Shown: positions 43,754-52,191, counted from the first letter of the stretch. The stretch: 64,000 bases of DNA from an uncultured Jannaschia sp. (GCF_947494025.1 NZ_CANLTQ010000001.1:620001-684000); one strand, 5' to 3'. Notes: generated from the letters alone by a model not told the origin. Numbers and translations are program-made.

Positions 43754-44092
43754 TCAGACGCCCGGACCCGCCAGCATCACCCAGCGGACGAGGCCGTAGA
43801 GATACAGGCCGGTGAAAAGGACGTTGAGGTACTTGAGCTGCCGCTCCCCGTGGAGCCAGGCGCACAGCATCCAGATGACGCAGAAGGGCAGGCCCAGAAG
43901 CATGGGCCACGGATCCCAGTCCTGGACGATGGCGATCGTGCTGGCGATGCCGAGATAGACGGCCAGCCATTTCAGTTTCTGTTCGTGCCGGGTCAGCCAC
44001 GGCTCGAAGCCGCCGGCAAAGGACCGTGATGCGCCCATTCGTGGCCGCCCCGTCTGTTCAAATGCCTGAAAGGAACGGATCATCCCTGCCAT
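43754..44092 (-). CDS. Small integral membrane protein, hypothetical
   Basis: About 112 residues from the ATG at 44092 (or 94 from one at 44038; the start is not settled). It has three hydrophobic segments in the second half: LKWLAVYLGIASTIAIVQ, WPMLLGLPFCVIWMLCAWL and YLNVLFTGLYLYGLVRWV, joined by short charged loops (HGERQ). I do not recognise the family. It lies 29 bp upstream of the DUF4139 gene on the same strand and may share its promoter. Confidence 0.6.
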   Translation of the reverse strand: MAGMIRSFQAFEQTGRPRMGASRSFAGGFEPWLTRHEQKLKWLAVYLGIASTIAIVQDWDPWPMLLGLPFCVIWMLCAWLHGERQLKYLNVLFTGLYLYGLVRWVMLAGPGV

Positions 44093-44149
44093 CCGCTCCG
44101 TTCTGCCCTTATCGCCAAATCGCAGTTCGGGCAAGAGGCGGCACGGCGT

Positions 44150-44479
44150 TCAGTCCACCGCGCGGATCAGCTTGCGCTCGAGCACGCGCAGGACGGTCTT
44201 CAGGTCGTGCCCCCGACGCAGGACGCGCCCGTCCATGCCGATCACGGAATAGACGCCCTGTCGCGCGGCCATCTTCGGCCGCTTCTCGATGCGGTACATC
44301 GGCTGCTCGGCGGTGCGGCGGAACACGGAAAAGACCGCGACCTCCTTCAGGGAGGAGATCCCGTAATCGCGCCATTCGCCCGCGGCGACGAACCGGCCGT
44401 AGAGCGACAGGATCACCGAAAGCTCGGAGCGGTGGAAGTAGATGGTCTCGACCTGCGGAAAGGGCGTCGGTGCGTTCAT
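44150..44479 (-). CDS. DUF2794 domain-containing protein
   Basis: A 109-residue protein of the DUF2794 family, widespread in alphaproteobacteria and of unknown function. The visible pattern is VETIYFHRSELSVILSLYGRFVAAGEWRDY, then VAVFSVFRRTAEQPMYRIEKRP and the C-terminal LKTVLRVLERKLIRAV. A possible interaction with nucleic acid or metal has not been shown. The ATG at 44479 opens directly on the family. The intergenic region upstream carries a conspicuous stem-loop. Confidence 0.85.
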   Translation of the reverse strand: MNAPTPFPQVETIYFHRSELSVILSLYGRFVAAGEWRDYGISSLKEVAVFSVFRRTAEQPMYRIEKRPKMAARQGVYSVIGMDGRVLRRGHDLKTVLRVLERKLIRAVD

Positions 44480-44673
44480 CCCGACGAAGGTGGCGCGGGC
44501 GGGAAGGCGATTCAAGCGTCCATTCGCCCCGATCCGGCCGCGGCCCCGTTAGCGCGACGTTCACCCTGCCGCGATCCGGCCCCGAAATGATCCGGACCCG
44601 ACCGCGGTCCCTCCCCGGATTCGCCATTCCGGCACGTCAGATCGTTGCCATCGGGAGCACAATGCCCCGCATT

Positions 44674-44714
44674 CCGACGCAGCATCTCATAGCCCCCACC
44701 CAATGCTGCGTCGG
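44674..44714. ncRNA. Candidate structured element / small RNA hairpin
   Basis: CCGACGCAGCAT (44674-44685) pairs perfectly with ATGCTGCGTCGG (44703-44714) around a 17-nt loop that reads C-rich on the plus strand and G-rich on the minus strand. It is not followed by a T-tract and lies 46 bp beyond the ilvE terminator, seen in the minus direction. It could be a small-RNA stem, a protein-binding site or a processing signal; I cannot tell which. Confidence 0.35.
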
Positions 44715-44759
44715 CGCGTAGTTCGGGTCGACCCCTCAGGGCCGGCCCGCGCGCCCGGA

Positions 44760-44786
44760 CGGCTCCGTCCCCAAGGGGCGGAGCCG
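44760..44786 (-). terminator. Probable terminator hairpin of ilvE
   Basis: CGGCTCCG (44760-44767) pairs with CGGAGCCG (44779-44786); the inner CCCC and GGGG extend the stem around a very small loop, with one bulged T at 44768. It lies 22 bp past the ilvE stop. There is no T-tract, so termination may need Rho. Confidence 0.5.
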
Positions 44787-44808
44787 CTCCACGCCGTTCG
44801 CCGGGGGG

Positions 44809-45678
44809 CTAGGCGCGGACCAGCGCCTCGTAGGCCTCCGCGATGTCGCGCGTCATGGCGCCGACCTCGAAGTTGTAGTCGCCGATCTGTCCCACCGGCG
44901 TGACCTCGGCCGCCGTTCCGGTCAGCCAGCACTGCTCGAACCCTTCAAGTTCCTCGGGCATGATGTGGCGCTCGTGCACCTTGATCTGCCGGTCGGCCAG
45001 CATGCGGAGCACCGTCTGCCGGGTGATCCCGTTGAGGAAGCAATCCGGCGTCGGCGTGTGGACCTCGCCGTTCCTGACGAAGAAGACGTTGGCCCCCGTC
45101 GCCTCCGCCACGTAGCCGCGATAGTCGAACATCATCGCATCCGAACAGCCCTTCGCCTCGGCCGCGTGCTTCGACATCGTGCAGATCATGTAGAGCCCGG
45201 CCGCCTTGGCGTGGCTCGGCGCCGTTTCCGGCGAGGGCCGCTTCCACTTGGCGATGTCGAGCTTGGCGCCACGCATCTTCGCATCGCCGTAATAGTTGCC
45301 CCAGGCCCAGGTCGCGACGGCCATCCGCACCGGGTTGCGCGCGGAGCTGACGCCCATGTCCTCGCCCGACCCGCGCCAGGCCAGGACGCGAACATAGGCG
45401 TCCTCCAGCCCGTTGGCACGCATGGCCTCGTACTTGGCAGCCTCGATCTCGTCGACGGTCCAGGGGATTTCCATGTCGAGCGCGCGGCCCGAATCGATCA
45501 GCCGCTGCGAATGCTTGCGGCTTTCGAAGATCTTGCCCGAATAGGCCCGCTCACCCTCGAACACGGCGCTCGCGTAATGCATCGCATGGGTCAGCAGGTG
45601 GACATTCGCGTCCTTCCAGTCGACCAGCGCCCCGTCCATCCAGATCTGCCCGTCGAGCTCCGCAAATGACCCGGCCAT
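44809..45678 (-). CDS. ilvE: Branched-chain amino acid aminotransferase
   Basis: Last step of leucine, isoleucine and valine synthesis and first of their breakdown. The 289-residue fold-type IV PLP enzyme shows GQIWMDGALVDWKDANVH, the HYASAVFEGERAY block, the PLP lysine K158 (SHAKAAGLYMICTM) and GYVAEATGANVFFV. The ATG at 45678 has GGGGGTGG upstream and is preferred over one at 45690. It is divergent from petP; two dyads lie between the starts. A second class IV aminotransferase is at 27.5 kb. Confidence 0.93.
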   Translation of the reverse strand: MAGSFAELDGQIWMDGALVDWKDANVHLLTHAMHYASAVFEGERAYSGKIFESRKHSQRLIDSGRALDMEIPWTVDEIEAAKYEAMRANGLEDAYVRVLAWRGSGEDMGVSSARNPVRMAVATWAWGNYYGDAKMRGAKLDIAKWKRPSPETAPSHAKAAGLYMICTMSKHAAEAKGCSDAMMFDYRGYVAEATGANVFFVRNGEVHTPTPDCFLNGITRQTVLRMLADRQIKVHERHIMPEELEGFEQCWLTGTAAEVTPVGQIGDYNFEVGAMTRDIAEAYEALVRA

Positions 45679-45709
45679 TGCCACCCCCATCCCGTATCTG
45701 TCGCTGGAT

Positions 45710-45724
45710 TGTCCAGTTCGGACA
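45710..45724. promoter_or_regulatory. TGTCC-N5-GGACA dyad, ilvE-petP intergenic
   Basis: A 15-bp imperfect-centre palindrome with perfect 5-bp arms, located 32 bp upstream of the ilvE ATG. Its outer TGTC/GACA arms match those of the second dyad at 45771-45787. Confidence 0.45.
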
Positions 45725-45770
45725 TATTGTTGCGTGAAATCTGCGCGTCGCTAGCAATCGGTCCTTGGAA

Positions 45771-45787
45771 TGTCAACAAGGTTGACA
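45771..45787. promoter_or_regulatory. TGTCAAC-AAG-GTTGACA dyad upstream of petP
   Basis: A perfect 17-bp inverted repeat with 7-bp arms, ending 23 bp before the petP ATG. It contains TTGACA at 45782-45787, but that lies too close to the start to act as a -35 on the plus strand; read on the minus strand the other arm (complement of 45771-45776) is also TTGACA, which could be the ilvE -35. A MarR-type operator for PetP is the natural hypothesis. Confidence 0.5.
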
Positions 45788-45810
45788 TAGTTTCGTGACG
45801 GGAGGCCGGA

Positions 45811-46299
45811 ATGACGAAGGATCAGAGCGAAAATCTCCTGTTTCTGACGGATGAGCAACTCCGCCGGGCCACGGAAGCGATGTTCTTCGCCTATCGCGGC
45901 TTCACCGCCGATCCCGACCGCATCCTTGCCGGCCACGATTACGGGCGCGCGCATCACCGCGCGATCCACTTCATTCACCGCAGTCCGGGCACCACGGTGA
46001 ACAACCTGCTGACCATCCTCGGCGTCACCAAGCAATCGCTGAACCGCGTCCTTCGCACGCTGGTCGAGGACGGTCTGGTGGACAGCCGCGTGGGCGACCG
46101 GGACCGGCGCGAGCGGCATCTCTACCTGACGGATGCGGGCGAGACGCTCGAACGGAAGTTGTCGGACGCGCAGCGCGCCCGGATGCGCGCGGCCTTCCGC
46201 GAGGCCGGCCCGGTGGCGGTGGCTGGCTTTCGGCAGGTACTCGAACATATGATGGACCCGGAACTGAGACGGCGCTTCACGGCCACGAAGGATAGCTGA
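45811..46299 (+). CDS. petP: MarR family transcriptional regulator PetP
   Basis: A 162-residue winged-helix regulator: AHHRAIHFIHRSPGTTVNNLL, the recognition helix region LGVTKQSLNRVLRTLVEDGLV, and the wing VGDRDRRERHLYLTDAG. Immediate linkage to an OmpR-type response regulator reproduces the petPR pair first described in Rhodobacter capsulatus upstream of the cytochrome bc1 genes; petABC is not here. GGGAGG precedes the ATG. The dyad at 45771-45787 is a candidate autoregulatory site. No ligand is evident. Confidence 0.88.
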   Translation: MTKDQSENLLFLTDEQLRRATEAMFFAYRGFTADPDRILAGHDYGRAHHRAIHFIHRSPGTTVNNLLTILGVTKQSLNRVLRTLVEDGLVDSRVGDRDRRERHLYLTDAGETLERKLSDAQRARMRAAFREAGPVAVAGFRQVLEHMMDPELRRRFTATKDS

Positions 46300-46302
46300 C
46301 GC

Positions 46303-47034
46303 ATGAACGACGCGCGGTCCGCGCAGGACGGCCGGGAGGCCCCCACGCTGCAGACTCACGTCCTTCTCGTGGACGATGACGAGCGGATTCGCGGCCTGTT
46401 GCAGAAGTTCCTCGTGCGGAACGGCTACCTGACCACGGCGGCGCGCGACGCGAACCATGCGCGGCGCCTCCTCGCCGGGCTCGATTTCGACCTCGCCGTG
46501 CTCGACGTGATGATGCCGGGCGACAACGGCTACGTCCTTTGCGCGGAAATCCGCGAGACGCGCGACATGCCGATCCTGATGCTGACCGCGCGGGGCGAGA
46601 CGTCGGACCGGATCACCGGGCTCGAGGCCGGCGCGGACGATTACCTCGCCAAGCCGTTCGAGCCGAAGGAGCTTCTGCTGCGCCTCCGGGCCATCCTGCG
46701 CCGCGCTCCGGCGACCGGCAGCGCGATGTCGAAGATCCTGCATCTCGGCCCCCTTCGCTACGACCTCGACCGGGGAGAGCTTCTGCGCGGAGAGGATTCC
46801 GTGCGGCTGACGATCACCGAGACCACGCTGATGCGCACCCTCGCCGCCAACCCGCACGAACCTGTCTCCCGCACCTCGCTCGTGGAGAAGCTCGGACGCG
46901 ACGGCGAGATGTCGAGCGAGCGCGCCGTCGACGTGCAGATCACCCGCCTCCGGCGCAAGCTGGAGGCCGACCCGAAACAGCCACGCTACCTGCAGACCGT
47001 CAGGGGCGAGGGCTACATGCTGGCACCCGATTGA
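46303..47034 (+). CDS. petR: OmpR-type response regulator PetR
   Basis: A 243-residue two-domain regulator. The receiver domain (about 18-132) has acidic residues in VDDDE, the phospho-acceptor D68 in AVLDVMMPG, Thr in MLTARGE and Lys in LAKPFEPKE. The C-terminal winged-helix DNA-binding domain (about 145-240) ends in RRKLEADPKQPRYLQTVRGEGYML. It starts 4 bp after petP and its stop overlaps the next ATG by one base. No partner kinase gene is adjacent. Confidence 0.92.
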   Translation: MNDARSAQDGREAPTLQTHVLLVDDDERIRGLLQKFLVRNGYLTTAARDANHARRLLAGLDFDLAVLDVMMPGDNGYVLCAEIRETRDMPILMLTARGETSDRITGLEAGADDYLAKPFEPKELLLRLRAILRRAPATGSAMSKILHLGPLRYDLDRGELLRGEDSVRLTITETTLMRTLAANPHEPVSRTSLVEKLGRDGEMSSERAVDVQITRLRRKLEADPKQPRYLQTVRGEGYMLAPD

Positions 47035-47960
47035 TGACCCTTCTGATCACGCATCCCGACGCCGACCTGCACCTGACGCCGCCGGGCCACCCCGAACAGG
47101 TCGCCCGTCTGCCCGCGATCCGCCGGGCGCTCGAGGGCATGCCGCTCGACCGGCGCGGGGCGCTGCCCGCCACGGACGCGCATCTGCTGCGCTGCCACCC
47201 GCAGGACTATCTCGACCGCCTCGACGCCGCGGCCCCGTCCGAAGGCTGGGCGCAGCTCGACGCCGACACGTTCCTTTCCCCCGGCTCGCTCCGCGCCGCC
47301 CGCCTCGCCGCCGGCGGCGCGGTGCAGGCGGTGGATGCGGTGGTGGAGGGCCGGACCCGCAGCGCCTTCGTCGCCATGCGTCCGCCCGGCCACCATGCCG
47401 AGACCGCGACGCCGATGGGGTTCTGCCTGTTCGGCACGGTCGCCGTCGCCGCGAAGCACGCGCTCGATCATCACGGGCTCGACCGCGTCGCCGTAATCGA
47501 TTTCGACGTCCATCACGGCAACGGCACGCAGGATCTGCTCTGGGACGAACCGCGCGCGCTCTTCGTCTCCACCCATCAATCGCCGCTCTGGCCCGGCACC
47601 GGCGCCGCGTCGGAACGAGGGGCGCACGACAACGTGATGAACGTCCCCCTGCCCCCCGGTTCCGACGGCGCCGAGATTCGCGCGCGGTTTACCGACGACG
47701 TCCTGCCCCGGCTGGAGGCGTTCGCGCCGAAACTGATCCTCGTTTCGGCCGGGTTCGACGCGCACCGGGCCGACCCGCTCGCCAACCTGAACTGGGAGAC
47801 GGAGGATTACGTCTGGCTCACCGGACGGATCTGCGACGTGGCCAGGCGGCACGCGCGGGGCCGGGTGGTGTCGTGTCTCGAAGGCGGCTATGACCTCGAC
47901 GCGCTGGCGGAGGCCGGCGCCGCCCATGTGGACGTGCTGCGAGGACTTGACGATGGCTGA
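47034..47960 (+). CDS. Histone deacetylase family protein (acetylpolyamine/acetoin-type amidohydrolase)
   Basis: A 308-residue zinc-dependent deacetylase fold. Catalytic and metal-binding motifs are RPPGHHAE (two histidines), IDFDVHHGNGTQD (Asp/His metal ligands), LVSAGFDAHRADP (second Asp) and CLEGGYDL. Bacterial members deacetylate small molecules such as polyamines, or proteins such as acetyl-CoA synthetase; the target here is unknown. The ATG shares one base with the petR stop (TGATG), and its 3' end overlaps xseB by 8 bp, so it is part of the petPR-xseB-ispA-dxs run. Confidence 0.88.
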   Translation: MTLLITHPDADLHLTPPGHPEQVARLPAIRRALEGMPLDRRGALPATDAHLLRCHPQDYLDRLDAAAPSEGWAQLDADTFLSPGSLRAARLAAGGAVQAVDAVVEGRTRSAFVAMRPPGHHAETATPMGFCLFGTVAVAAKHALDHHGLDRVAVIDFDVHHGNGTQDLLWDEPRALFVSTHQSPLWPGTGAASERGAHDNVMNVPLPPGSDGAEIRARFTDDVLPRLEAFAPKLILVSAGFDAHRADPLANLNWETEDYVWLTGRICDVARRHARGRVVSCLEGGYDLDALAEAGAAHVDVLRGLDDG

Positions 47961-48198
47961 CGCCCCCGACGACGTGAACACGATGAGCTTCGAGCAGGCT
48001 ATCGCCGAGCTCGAGCGCGTGGTGAACCAGCTCGACCGCGGCGACGTGCCTCTCGACGAATCCATCAAGCTCTACGAGCGGGGCGCCGCGCTGAAGGCTC
48101 GCTGCGACGCCAAGCTCAAGGACGCCGAGGAAAAGGTCGAGCAGATCACCCTTGACGCGGGCGGCAATCCCACCGGCGCGGGGCCCGCCGACCCGTGA
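47953..48198 (+). CDS. xseB: Exodeoxyribonuclease VII small subunit
   Basis: Small subunit of the single-strand DNA exonuclease that cuts to acid-insoluble oligonucleotides; it wraps around the large subunit XseA. The 81-residue protein has the family helices MSFEQAIAELERVVNQLDRGDVPLDESIKLYERG and LKARCDAKLKDAEEKVEQI. xseA is elsewhere. It overlaps the deacetylase gene by 8 bp and ispA by 4 bp (GTGA). xseB-ispA-dxs is a widely conserved gene order. Confidence 0.95.
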   Translation: MADAPDDVNTMSFEQAIAELERVVNQLDRGDVPLDESIKLYERGAALKARCDAKLKDAEEKVEQITLDAGGNPTGAGPADP

Positions 48199-49064
48199 GC
48201 CTCGCCCACAGGCTGCGCGCGGCGCAGGACGACACCCAGACCGCGCTCGACGCCGCGCTGGCACCGTTCGACGGCCCGGTCGGTGCGGCCATGCGCTATG
48301 CCAGCGAGGGCGGCAAGCGGCTCCGCGCCTTTCTCGTGCTGGAAACGTCGGCGCTCTTCGACGTGCCGCGCGCCGGCGCGCTCCGGGCCGCCGCCGCCAT
48401 CGAGGCGGTACACGCCTATTCGCTGATCCACGACGACCTGCCCTGCATGGATGACGACGACCTGCGTCGGGGACGGCCGACCGTGCACCGCCGCTGGGAC
48501 GAGGCGACCGCCGTGCTGGCCGGCGACGCGCTACAGACGCTCGCCTTCGAGCAGCTGGCGGGGCATGGGACGGATCCCGACCCGGCCATCCGCGCCGAAC
48601 TCGTCCTGACGCTGGCGCGGGCGGCGGGGGCGGCGGGCATGGTCGGCGGCCAGGCGCTCGACATCGCCGCCGAGACCGCGGACGAGCCACTCGACATCGA
48701 CGCCATTACGCGATTGCAGCGCCTCAAGACCGGCCGCCTCCTCGAATGGCCCTGCCGCGCCGGGGCGATCCTGGGCCGCGCCGATCCCGCGCCGCTCCTC
48801 GATTATGCGCGCCATCTGGGGCTCGCCTTCCAGATCGCCGACGACCTCCTCGACGTGGAGGGCGACGCCGCGACCCTCGGCAAGGCCACCGGCAAGGATG
48901 CGGGCGCGGGCAAGGCCACCTTCGTCTCGCTTCTCGGCACCGCCGAGGCGCGCCGCCGGGCGGAGGCGCTCGTGCGCGAGGCGGAGGCCGCCCTTTTGCC
49001 CTTTGGCGCCCGGGCTGCTAGCCTGAAGGAGGTCGCGCGCTACGTCGTCGACCGCGACAGATAA
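48195..49064 (+). CDS. ispA: Farnesyl diphosphate synthase
   Basis: Condenses isopentenyl diphosphate with dimethylallyl and geranyl diphosphates to farnesyl diphosphate. The 289-residue protein has SEGGKRLRA, the first aspartate-rich motif DDLPCMD (80-86, with the two-residue insertion of bacterial farnesyl synthases), and the second, FQIADDLLD, in the C-terminal half. [10 protein letters not shown] near the end is also typical. The start is GTG, overlapping the xseB stop. It feeds the polyprenyl synthase at 11.2 kb. Confidence 0.95.
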   Translation: MSLAHRLRAAQDDTQTALDAALAPFDGPVGAAMRYASEGGKRLRAFLVLETSALFDVPRAGALRAAAAIEAVHAYSLIHDDLPCMDDDDLRRGRPTVHRRWDEATAVLAGDALQTLAFEQLAGHGTDPDPAIRAELVLTLARAAGAAGMVGGQALDIAAETADEPLDIDAITRLQRLKTGRLLEWPCRAGAILGRADPAPLLDYARHLGLAFQIADDLLDVEGDAATLGKATGKDAGAGKATFVSLLGTAEARRRAEALVREAEAALLPFGARAASLKEVARYVVDRDR

Positions 49065-49089
49065 GGTTCCGACCGATGATCTCGACAGC

Positions 49090-51003
49090 ATGACCGCATC
49101 CGACACCCCCCTTCTCGACCGCGTCGCCGGTCCCGCCGATCTGCGGCCGATGTCCGACCGCGACCTGCGGCAACTGGCCGACGAGCTCCGCTCCGAGACG
49201 ATCCAGGCCGTGTCCCGCACCGGCGGGCATCTGGGCGCGGGGCTTGGCGTGGTCGAGCTGACCGTGGCGCTGCATGCCGTCTTCGACACGCCGCGCGACA
49301 AGCTGATCTGGGACGTCTCGCACCAGAGCTATCCGCACAAGATCCTGACCGGCCGCCGCGATCGCATGGGCACGCTGCGTCAGCGCGCGGGGCTGTCGGG
49401 CTTCACCAAGCGGACCGAGTCGCCCTACGACCCGTTCGGCGCGGCGCATGCCTCCACCTCGATCAGCGCGGCGCTCGGCTTTGCCACCGGGCGCGAGCTC
49501 GGGGCGGACGATGTGGGCGACGCCATCGCGGTGATCGGCGACGGTGCGCTGACGGGCGGCATGGCCTACGAGGCGCTGAACCATGCGGGCCATCTGGGCA
49601 CCCGCCTGATCGTCGTGCTGAACGACAACGAGATGTCGATCGCGCCCCCGGTCGGGGCGATGTCCTCCTACCTGTCGCGCCTCTACGCCGGCGCGCCGTT
49701 CCAGGACATCAAGGCCGTCGCCAAGGGGGCGGTGGGCTACCTTCCCACGCCCTTCCAGGAGGGCGCGCGCCGGGCGAAGGAGATGCTGAAGGGCATGACC
49801 TTCGGCGGAACCCTCTTCGAAGAGCTGGGCTTCAGCTATGTCGGCCCGATCGACGGGCACGACATGGACAGCCTCCTGAGCGTGCTGCGCACCGTGAAAT
49901 CCCGCGCGACGGGGCCGATCCTGATCCACGCCATCACCAAGAAGGGCAAGGGTTTCCGTCCGGCCGAAAGTGCCGTCGACGGCGGCCACGCCACCTCCAA
50001 GTTCGACATGGCCACCGGCGAGCAGTCCAAGGCCAAGTCGAACGCGCCGAGCTACACAAGGGTCTTCGCCGAAAGCCTGATCGACGAGGCGGGGCGGGAC
50101 GACCGCATCGTCGCCATCACCGCCGCCATGCCCGACGGGACCGGCCTCAACCTCTTCGCCGAGCGCTTCCCGGCCCGCTGCTTCGACGTGGGCATCGCCG
50201 AGCAGCATGGCGTGACCTTCTGCGCCGGACTCGCCGCGTCGGGCCTGAAGCCCTTCTGCGCGATCTACTCGACGTTCCTGCAACGCGGCTACGACCAAGT
50301 CGTGCACGACGTCGCGCTGCAGAACCTGCCGGTGCGCTTCGCCATCGACCGCGCGGGGCTCGTCGGCGCGGACGGCGCCACCCATGCGGGCAGCTTCGAC
50401 GTGGCCTACCTGTCGAACCTGCCGAACTTCACCGTCATGGCCGCCGCCGACGAGGCGGAGCTTCGGCACATGGTCGCGACCGCGGCCGCGCACGAGGCCG
50501 GCCCCATCGCCTTCCGTTTCCCACGGGGCGAGGGCGTCGGGGTCGAGATGCCGGAACGCGGCACCCCGCTCGAGATCGGCCGGGGACGGATGATTCACGA
50601 GGGGGAGCGTGTGGCGCTCCTGTCCTTCGGCGCACGCCTGCAGGAAGTGGCGGCGGCGCGCGAGAAACTCATCGCACGCGGCATCTCGCCCAGCGTGGCC
50701 GATGCCCGCTTCGCCAAGCCGCTCGACCGCGACCTGATCCTGCGGCTCGCGCGCGATCACGAGGCGCTGATCACCATCGAGGAGGGGGCGGTCGGCGGCT
50801 TCGGCAGCCATGTCGCGCAGCTTCTGTCGGAGGAGGGTGTGTTCGACGACGGCCTGCGTTTCCGCTCGATGGTCCTGCCCGACGCGTTCCTCGACCAGGG
50901 CGCCCCGGGCGAGATGTATGCCGAGGCGGGGCTGACGGCGGCGGATATCGAGCGCAAGGTGCTCGAGGCGCTCGACATCGGCGTCATGCGCGCGCGCGCC
51001 TGA
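49090..51003 (+). CDS. dxs: 1-deoxy-D-xylulose-5-phosphate synthase
   Basis: Thiamine-diphosphate enzyme joining pyruvate and glyceraldehyde 3-phosphate, first step of the MEP pathway. The protein has 637 residues. Present are [17 protein letters not shown], the [15 protein letters not shown] block, the thiamine-binding [15 protein letters not shown] ... NDNEMSI motif, DGHDMDSL, and the transketolase-like C-terminal part with the catalytic glutamate in [15 protein letters not shown]. It is the last gene of the petP-to-dxs run; a hairpin follows at 51045-51066. Confidence 0.96.
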   Translation: MTASDTPLLDRVAGPADLRPMSDRDLRQLADELRSETIQAVSRTGGHLGAGLGVVELTVALHAVFDTPRDKLIWDVSHQSYPHKILTGRRDRMGTLRQRAGLSGFTKRTESPYDPFGAAHASTSISAALGFATGRELGADDVGDAIAVIGDGALTGGMAYEALNHAGHLGTRLIVVLNDNEMSIAPPVGAMSSYLSRLYAGAPFQDIKAVAKGAVGYLPTPFQEGARRAKEMLKGMTFGGTLFEELGFSYVGPIDGHDMDSLLSVLRTVKSRATGPILIHAITKKGKGFRPAESAVDGGHATSKFDMATGEQSKAKSNAPSYTRVFAESLIDEAGRDDRIVAITAAMPDGTGLNLFAERFPARCFDVGIAEQHGVTFCAGLAASGLKPFCAIYSTFLQRGYDQVVHDVALQNLPVRFAIDRAGLVGADGATHAGSFDVAYLSNLPNFTVMAAADEAELRHMVATAAAHEAGPIAFRFPRGEGVGVEMPERGTPLEIGRGRMIHEGERVALLSFGARLQEVAAAREKLIARGISPSVADARFAKPLDRDLILRLARDHEALITIEEGAVGGFGSHVAQLLSEEGVFDDGLRFRSMVLPDAFLDQGAPGEMYAEAGLTAADIERKVLEALDIGVMRARA

Positions 51004-51040
51004 CGCGCGACCTGTTCGCCGTCAGAGCCTAGCCTGAACG

Positions 51041-51066
51041 AAAAGGGGCACGCCGAAGCGTGCCCC
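51041..51066 (-). terminator. Terminator between dxs and the YjbE-like gene
   Basis: A perfect 9-bp stem, GGGGCACGC (51045-51053) with GCGTGCCCC (51058-51066). Read on the minus strand it has a stable TTCG tetraloop and is followed by TTTT (complement of 51041-51044). It terminates the small minus-strand gene and may also stop dxs transcripts. Confidence 0.85.
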
Positions 51067-51091
51067 CGAACGTCCGAATGATCTTTGGGGA

Positions 51092-51334
51092 TCAGTTGGT
51101 CGTGCTCGTCGTGGTGGTCGAGCTGCCGTCGTCGTCGTCATCGTCGGAGACGATCGCGATCACGGCGATACCACCCACCAGGACCGAAGCCGTCGCGACG
51201 GCAGGGTTGTTCATGTCGAACCCGCCGAAGTTCTGCGTCGACTTGTCGGTCAGGCGCACGTCCTGATCCGCGGACGCGGCGATGGGGGAAACCAGCAGCG
51301 CGGCTGCGGCGACGGAAGCGAGGATAGTCTTCAT
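51092..51334 (-). CDS. YjbE/GfcA-like small exported protein
   Basis: An 80-residue protein: a signal peptide (about 1-22, ending IAASADQ), a short hydrophilic stretch (RLTDKSTQNFGGFDMNNP), a hydrophobic segment (about 44-62, AVATASVLVGGIAVIAIV), then six aspartates and a serine/threonine-rich tail (SSTTTTSTT). The hydrophobic segment, acidic run and T/S tail resemble the threonine-rich YjbE and GfcA proteins that open the yjbEFGH and gfcABCDE operons of E. coli; sequence identity beyond that is low. Position next to yjbF and yjbH supports the idea. It has its own upstream region of 185 bp. Confidence 0.6.
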   Translation of the reverse strand: MKTILASVAAAALLVSPIAASADQDVRLTDKSTQNFGGFDMNNPAVATASVLVGGIAVIAIVSDDDDDDGSSTTTTSTTN

Positions 51335-51408
51335 CGGTGAAACTCCAAATGGCGACGCGATTACCGTGAGAGCTATGCCGGTGGCCGCAGGCGATCAAGC
51401 GTTTCCAT

Positions 51409-51436
51409 GAACATCGCTGTAAAAAGATGGATGTTC
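51409..51436. promoter_or_regulatory. Dyad GAACATC-N14-GATGTTC upstream of the YjbE-like gene
   Basis: A perfect 7-bp inverted repeat around an AT-rich 14-bp spacer, located 75 bp upstream of the YjbE-like start. It sits in the only AT-richer patch between that gene and yjbF, and is a candidate operator or promoter element. Confidence 0.4.
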
Positions 51437-51519
51437 GGCGACTTGGCCACGGAATGCGTCGAAATTTCGCCGAGGCGGAACCGATCGGGCGTCCCGCGCA
51501 TTTCAGGACGTCTCGAAAT

Positions 51520-52191
51520 CTAGTCGTTGAGGCGGACGAACTCGAAATCGCCCAGCTCGGGCGTGATTCGCTCGACGCTCCTGCGGATCGTCCCGCCCGG
51601 CTGGATCCAGTAGCGGTTGGTGAAGCGCCCGCCCGGCCCGTCGCAGCTTTCGGTGAAGGTGCGCGTGTCGTAGTCGCGCCCGTAGATCGACAGCGTCTCG
51701 GTTCCGACCAGCCGGACATTGCAGAGATATTGCCGCGCCTCGATCACGCCGGCGCCGTCGATGACCCGGTGGACCCGCACCACGCCGTCCGCGCCGCCCG
51801 CCCGGAGCGCGCGGATCAGTCCGTCCGCATCCGTCGTCATCCGGTCGAACCCGAATCCCCGCGTGCCGGCAACGATGCCGTCGCGCCGCAGGATCGACTG
51901 GCCCGCCGTGTTGCGCCATTCGATCACGCCGAGATTGGCGCTGTTGGCGACGAGCGTGAAGCCGATATCCTCCGTCTGCTGGATCACGAGCAGCACCGAG
52001 ACGGGGGCCGAAGCGATCAGCTCCGGGGTCAGCTGCGTGCGGGCATCCACCGAGGGCGGGTCCGGCCGGACGAGATCCGCGACCGCGGCCGTCGCCAGCC
52101 GCAGCGGGGATTCCCGGATGTCGTTGCCGCAGCCCGCCAGCGCGAGCGTGAGCGCGGCGGCGAGGCCCGCGCGGCGCCAGAACCGTGTCAT
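51520..52191 (-). CDS. yjbF: YjbF/GfcB family lipoprotein
   Basis: A 223-residue outer-membrane-type lipoprotein: the signal peptide ends in the lipobox LALAGC with the lipidated Cys at about residue 22. Family blocks follow: DARTQLTPELIASAPVSVLLV, NLGVIEWRNTAGQSILRRDG, IVAGTRGFGFDRMTTD and the conserved GTETLSIYGRDYDTR. YjbF (GfcB) belongs to exopolysaccharide or group 4 capsule secretion loci. The ATG overlaps the yjbH stop by 4 bp; an in-frame ATG at 52209 would add six residues before the signal peptide. Confidence 0.87.
   Translation of the reverse strand: MTRFWRRAGLAAALTLALAGCGNDIRESPLRLATAAVADLVRPDPPSVDARTQLTPELIASAPVSVLLVIQQTEDIGFTLVANSANLGVIEWRNTAGQSILRRDGIVAGTRGFGFDRMTTDADGLIRALRAGGADGVVRVHRVIDGAGVIEARQYLCNVRLVGTETLSIYGRDYDTRTFTESCDGPGGRFTNRYWIQPGGTIRRSVERITPELGDFEFVRLND

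Larger units (their letters stand above)
44480..44808. other. 329-bp intergenic region with two stem-loops, no CDS
   Basis: Between the DUF2794 start and the ilvE stop, both genes on the minus strand. It holds a 12-bp perfect stem-loop (44674-44714) and the probable ilvE terminator (44760-44786). The short open frames here are arginine/glycine-rich and are not called. Confidence 0.55.
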
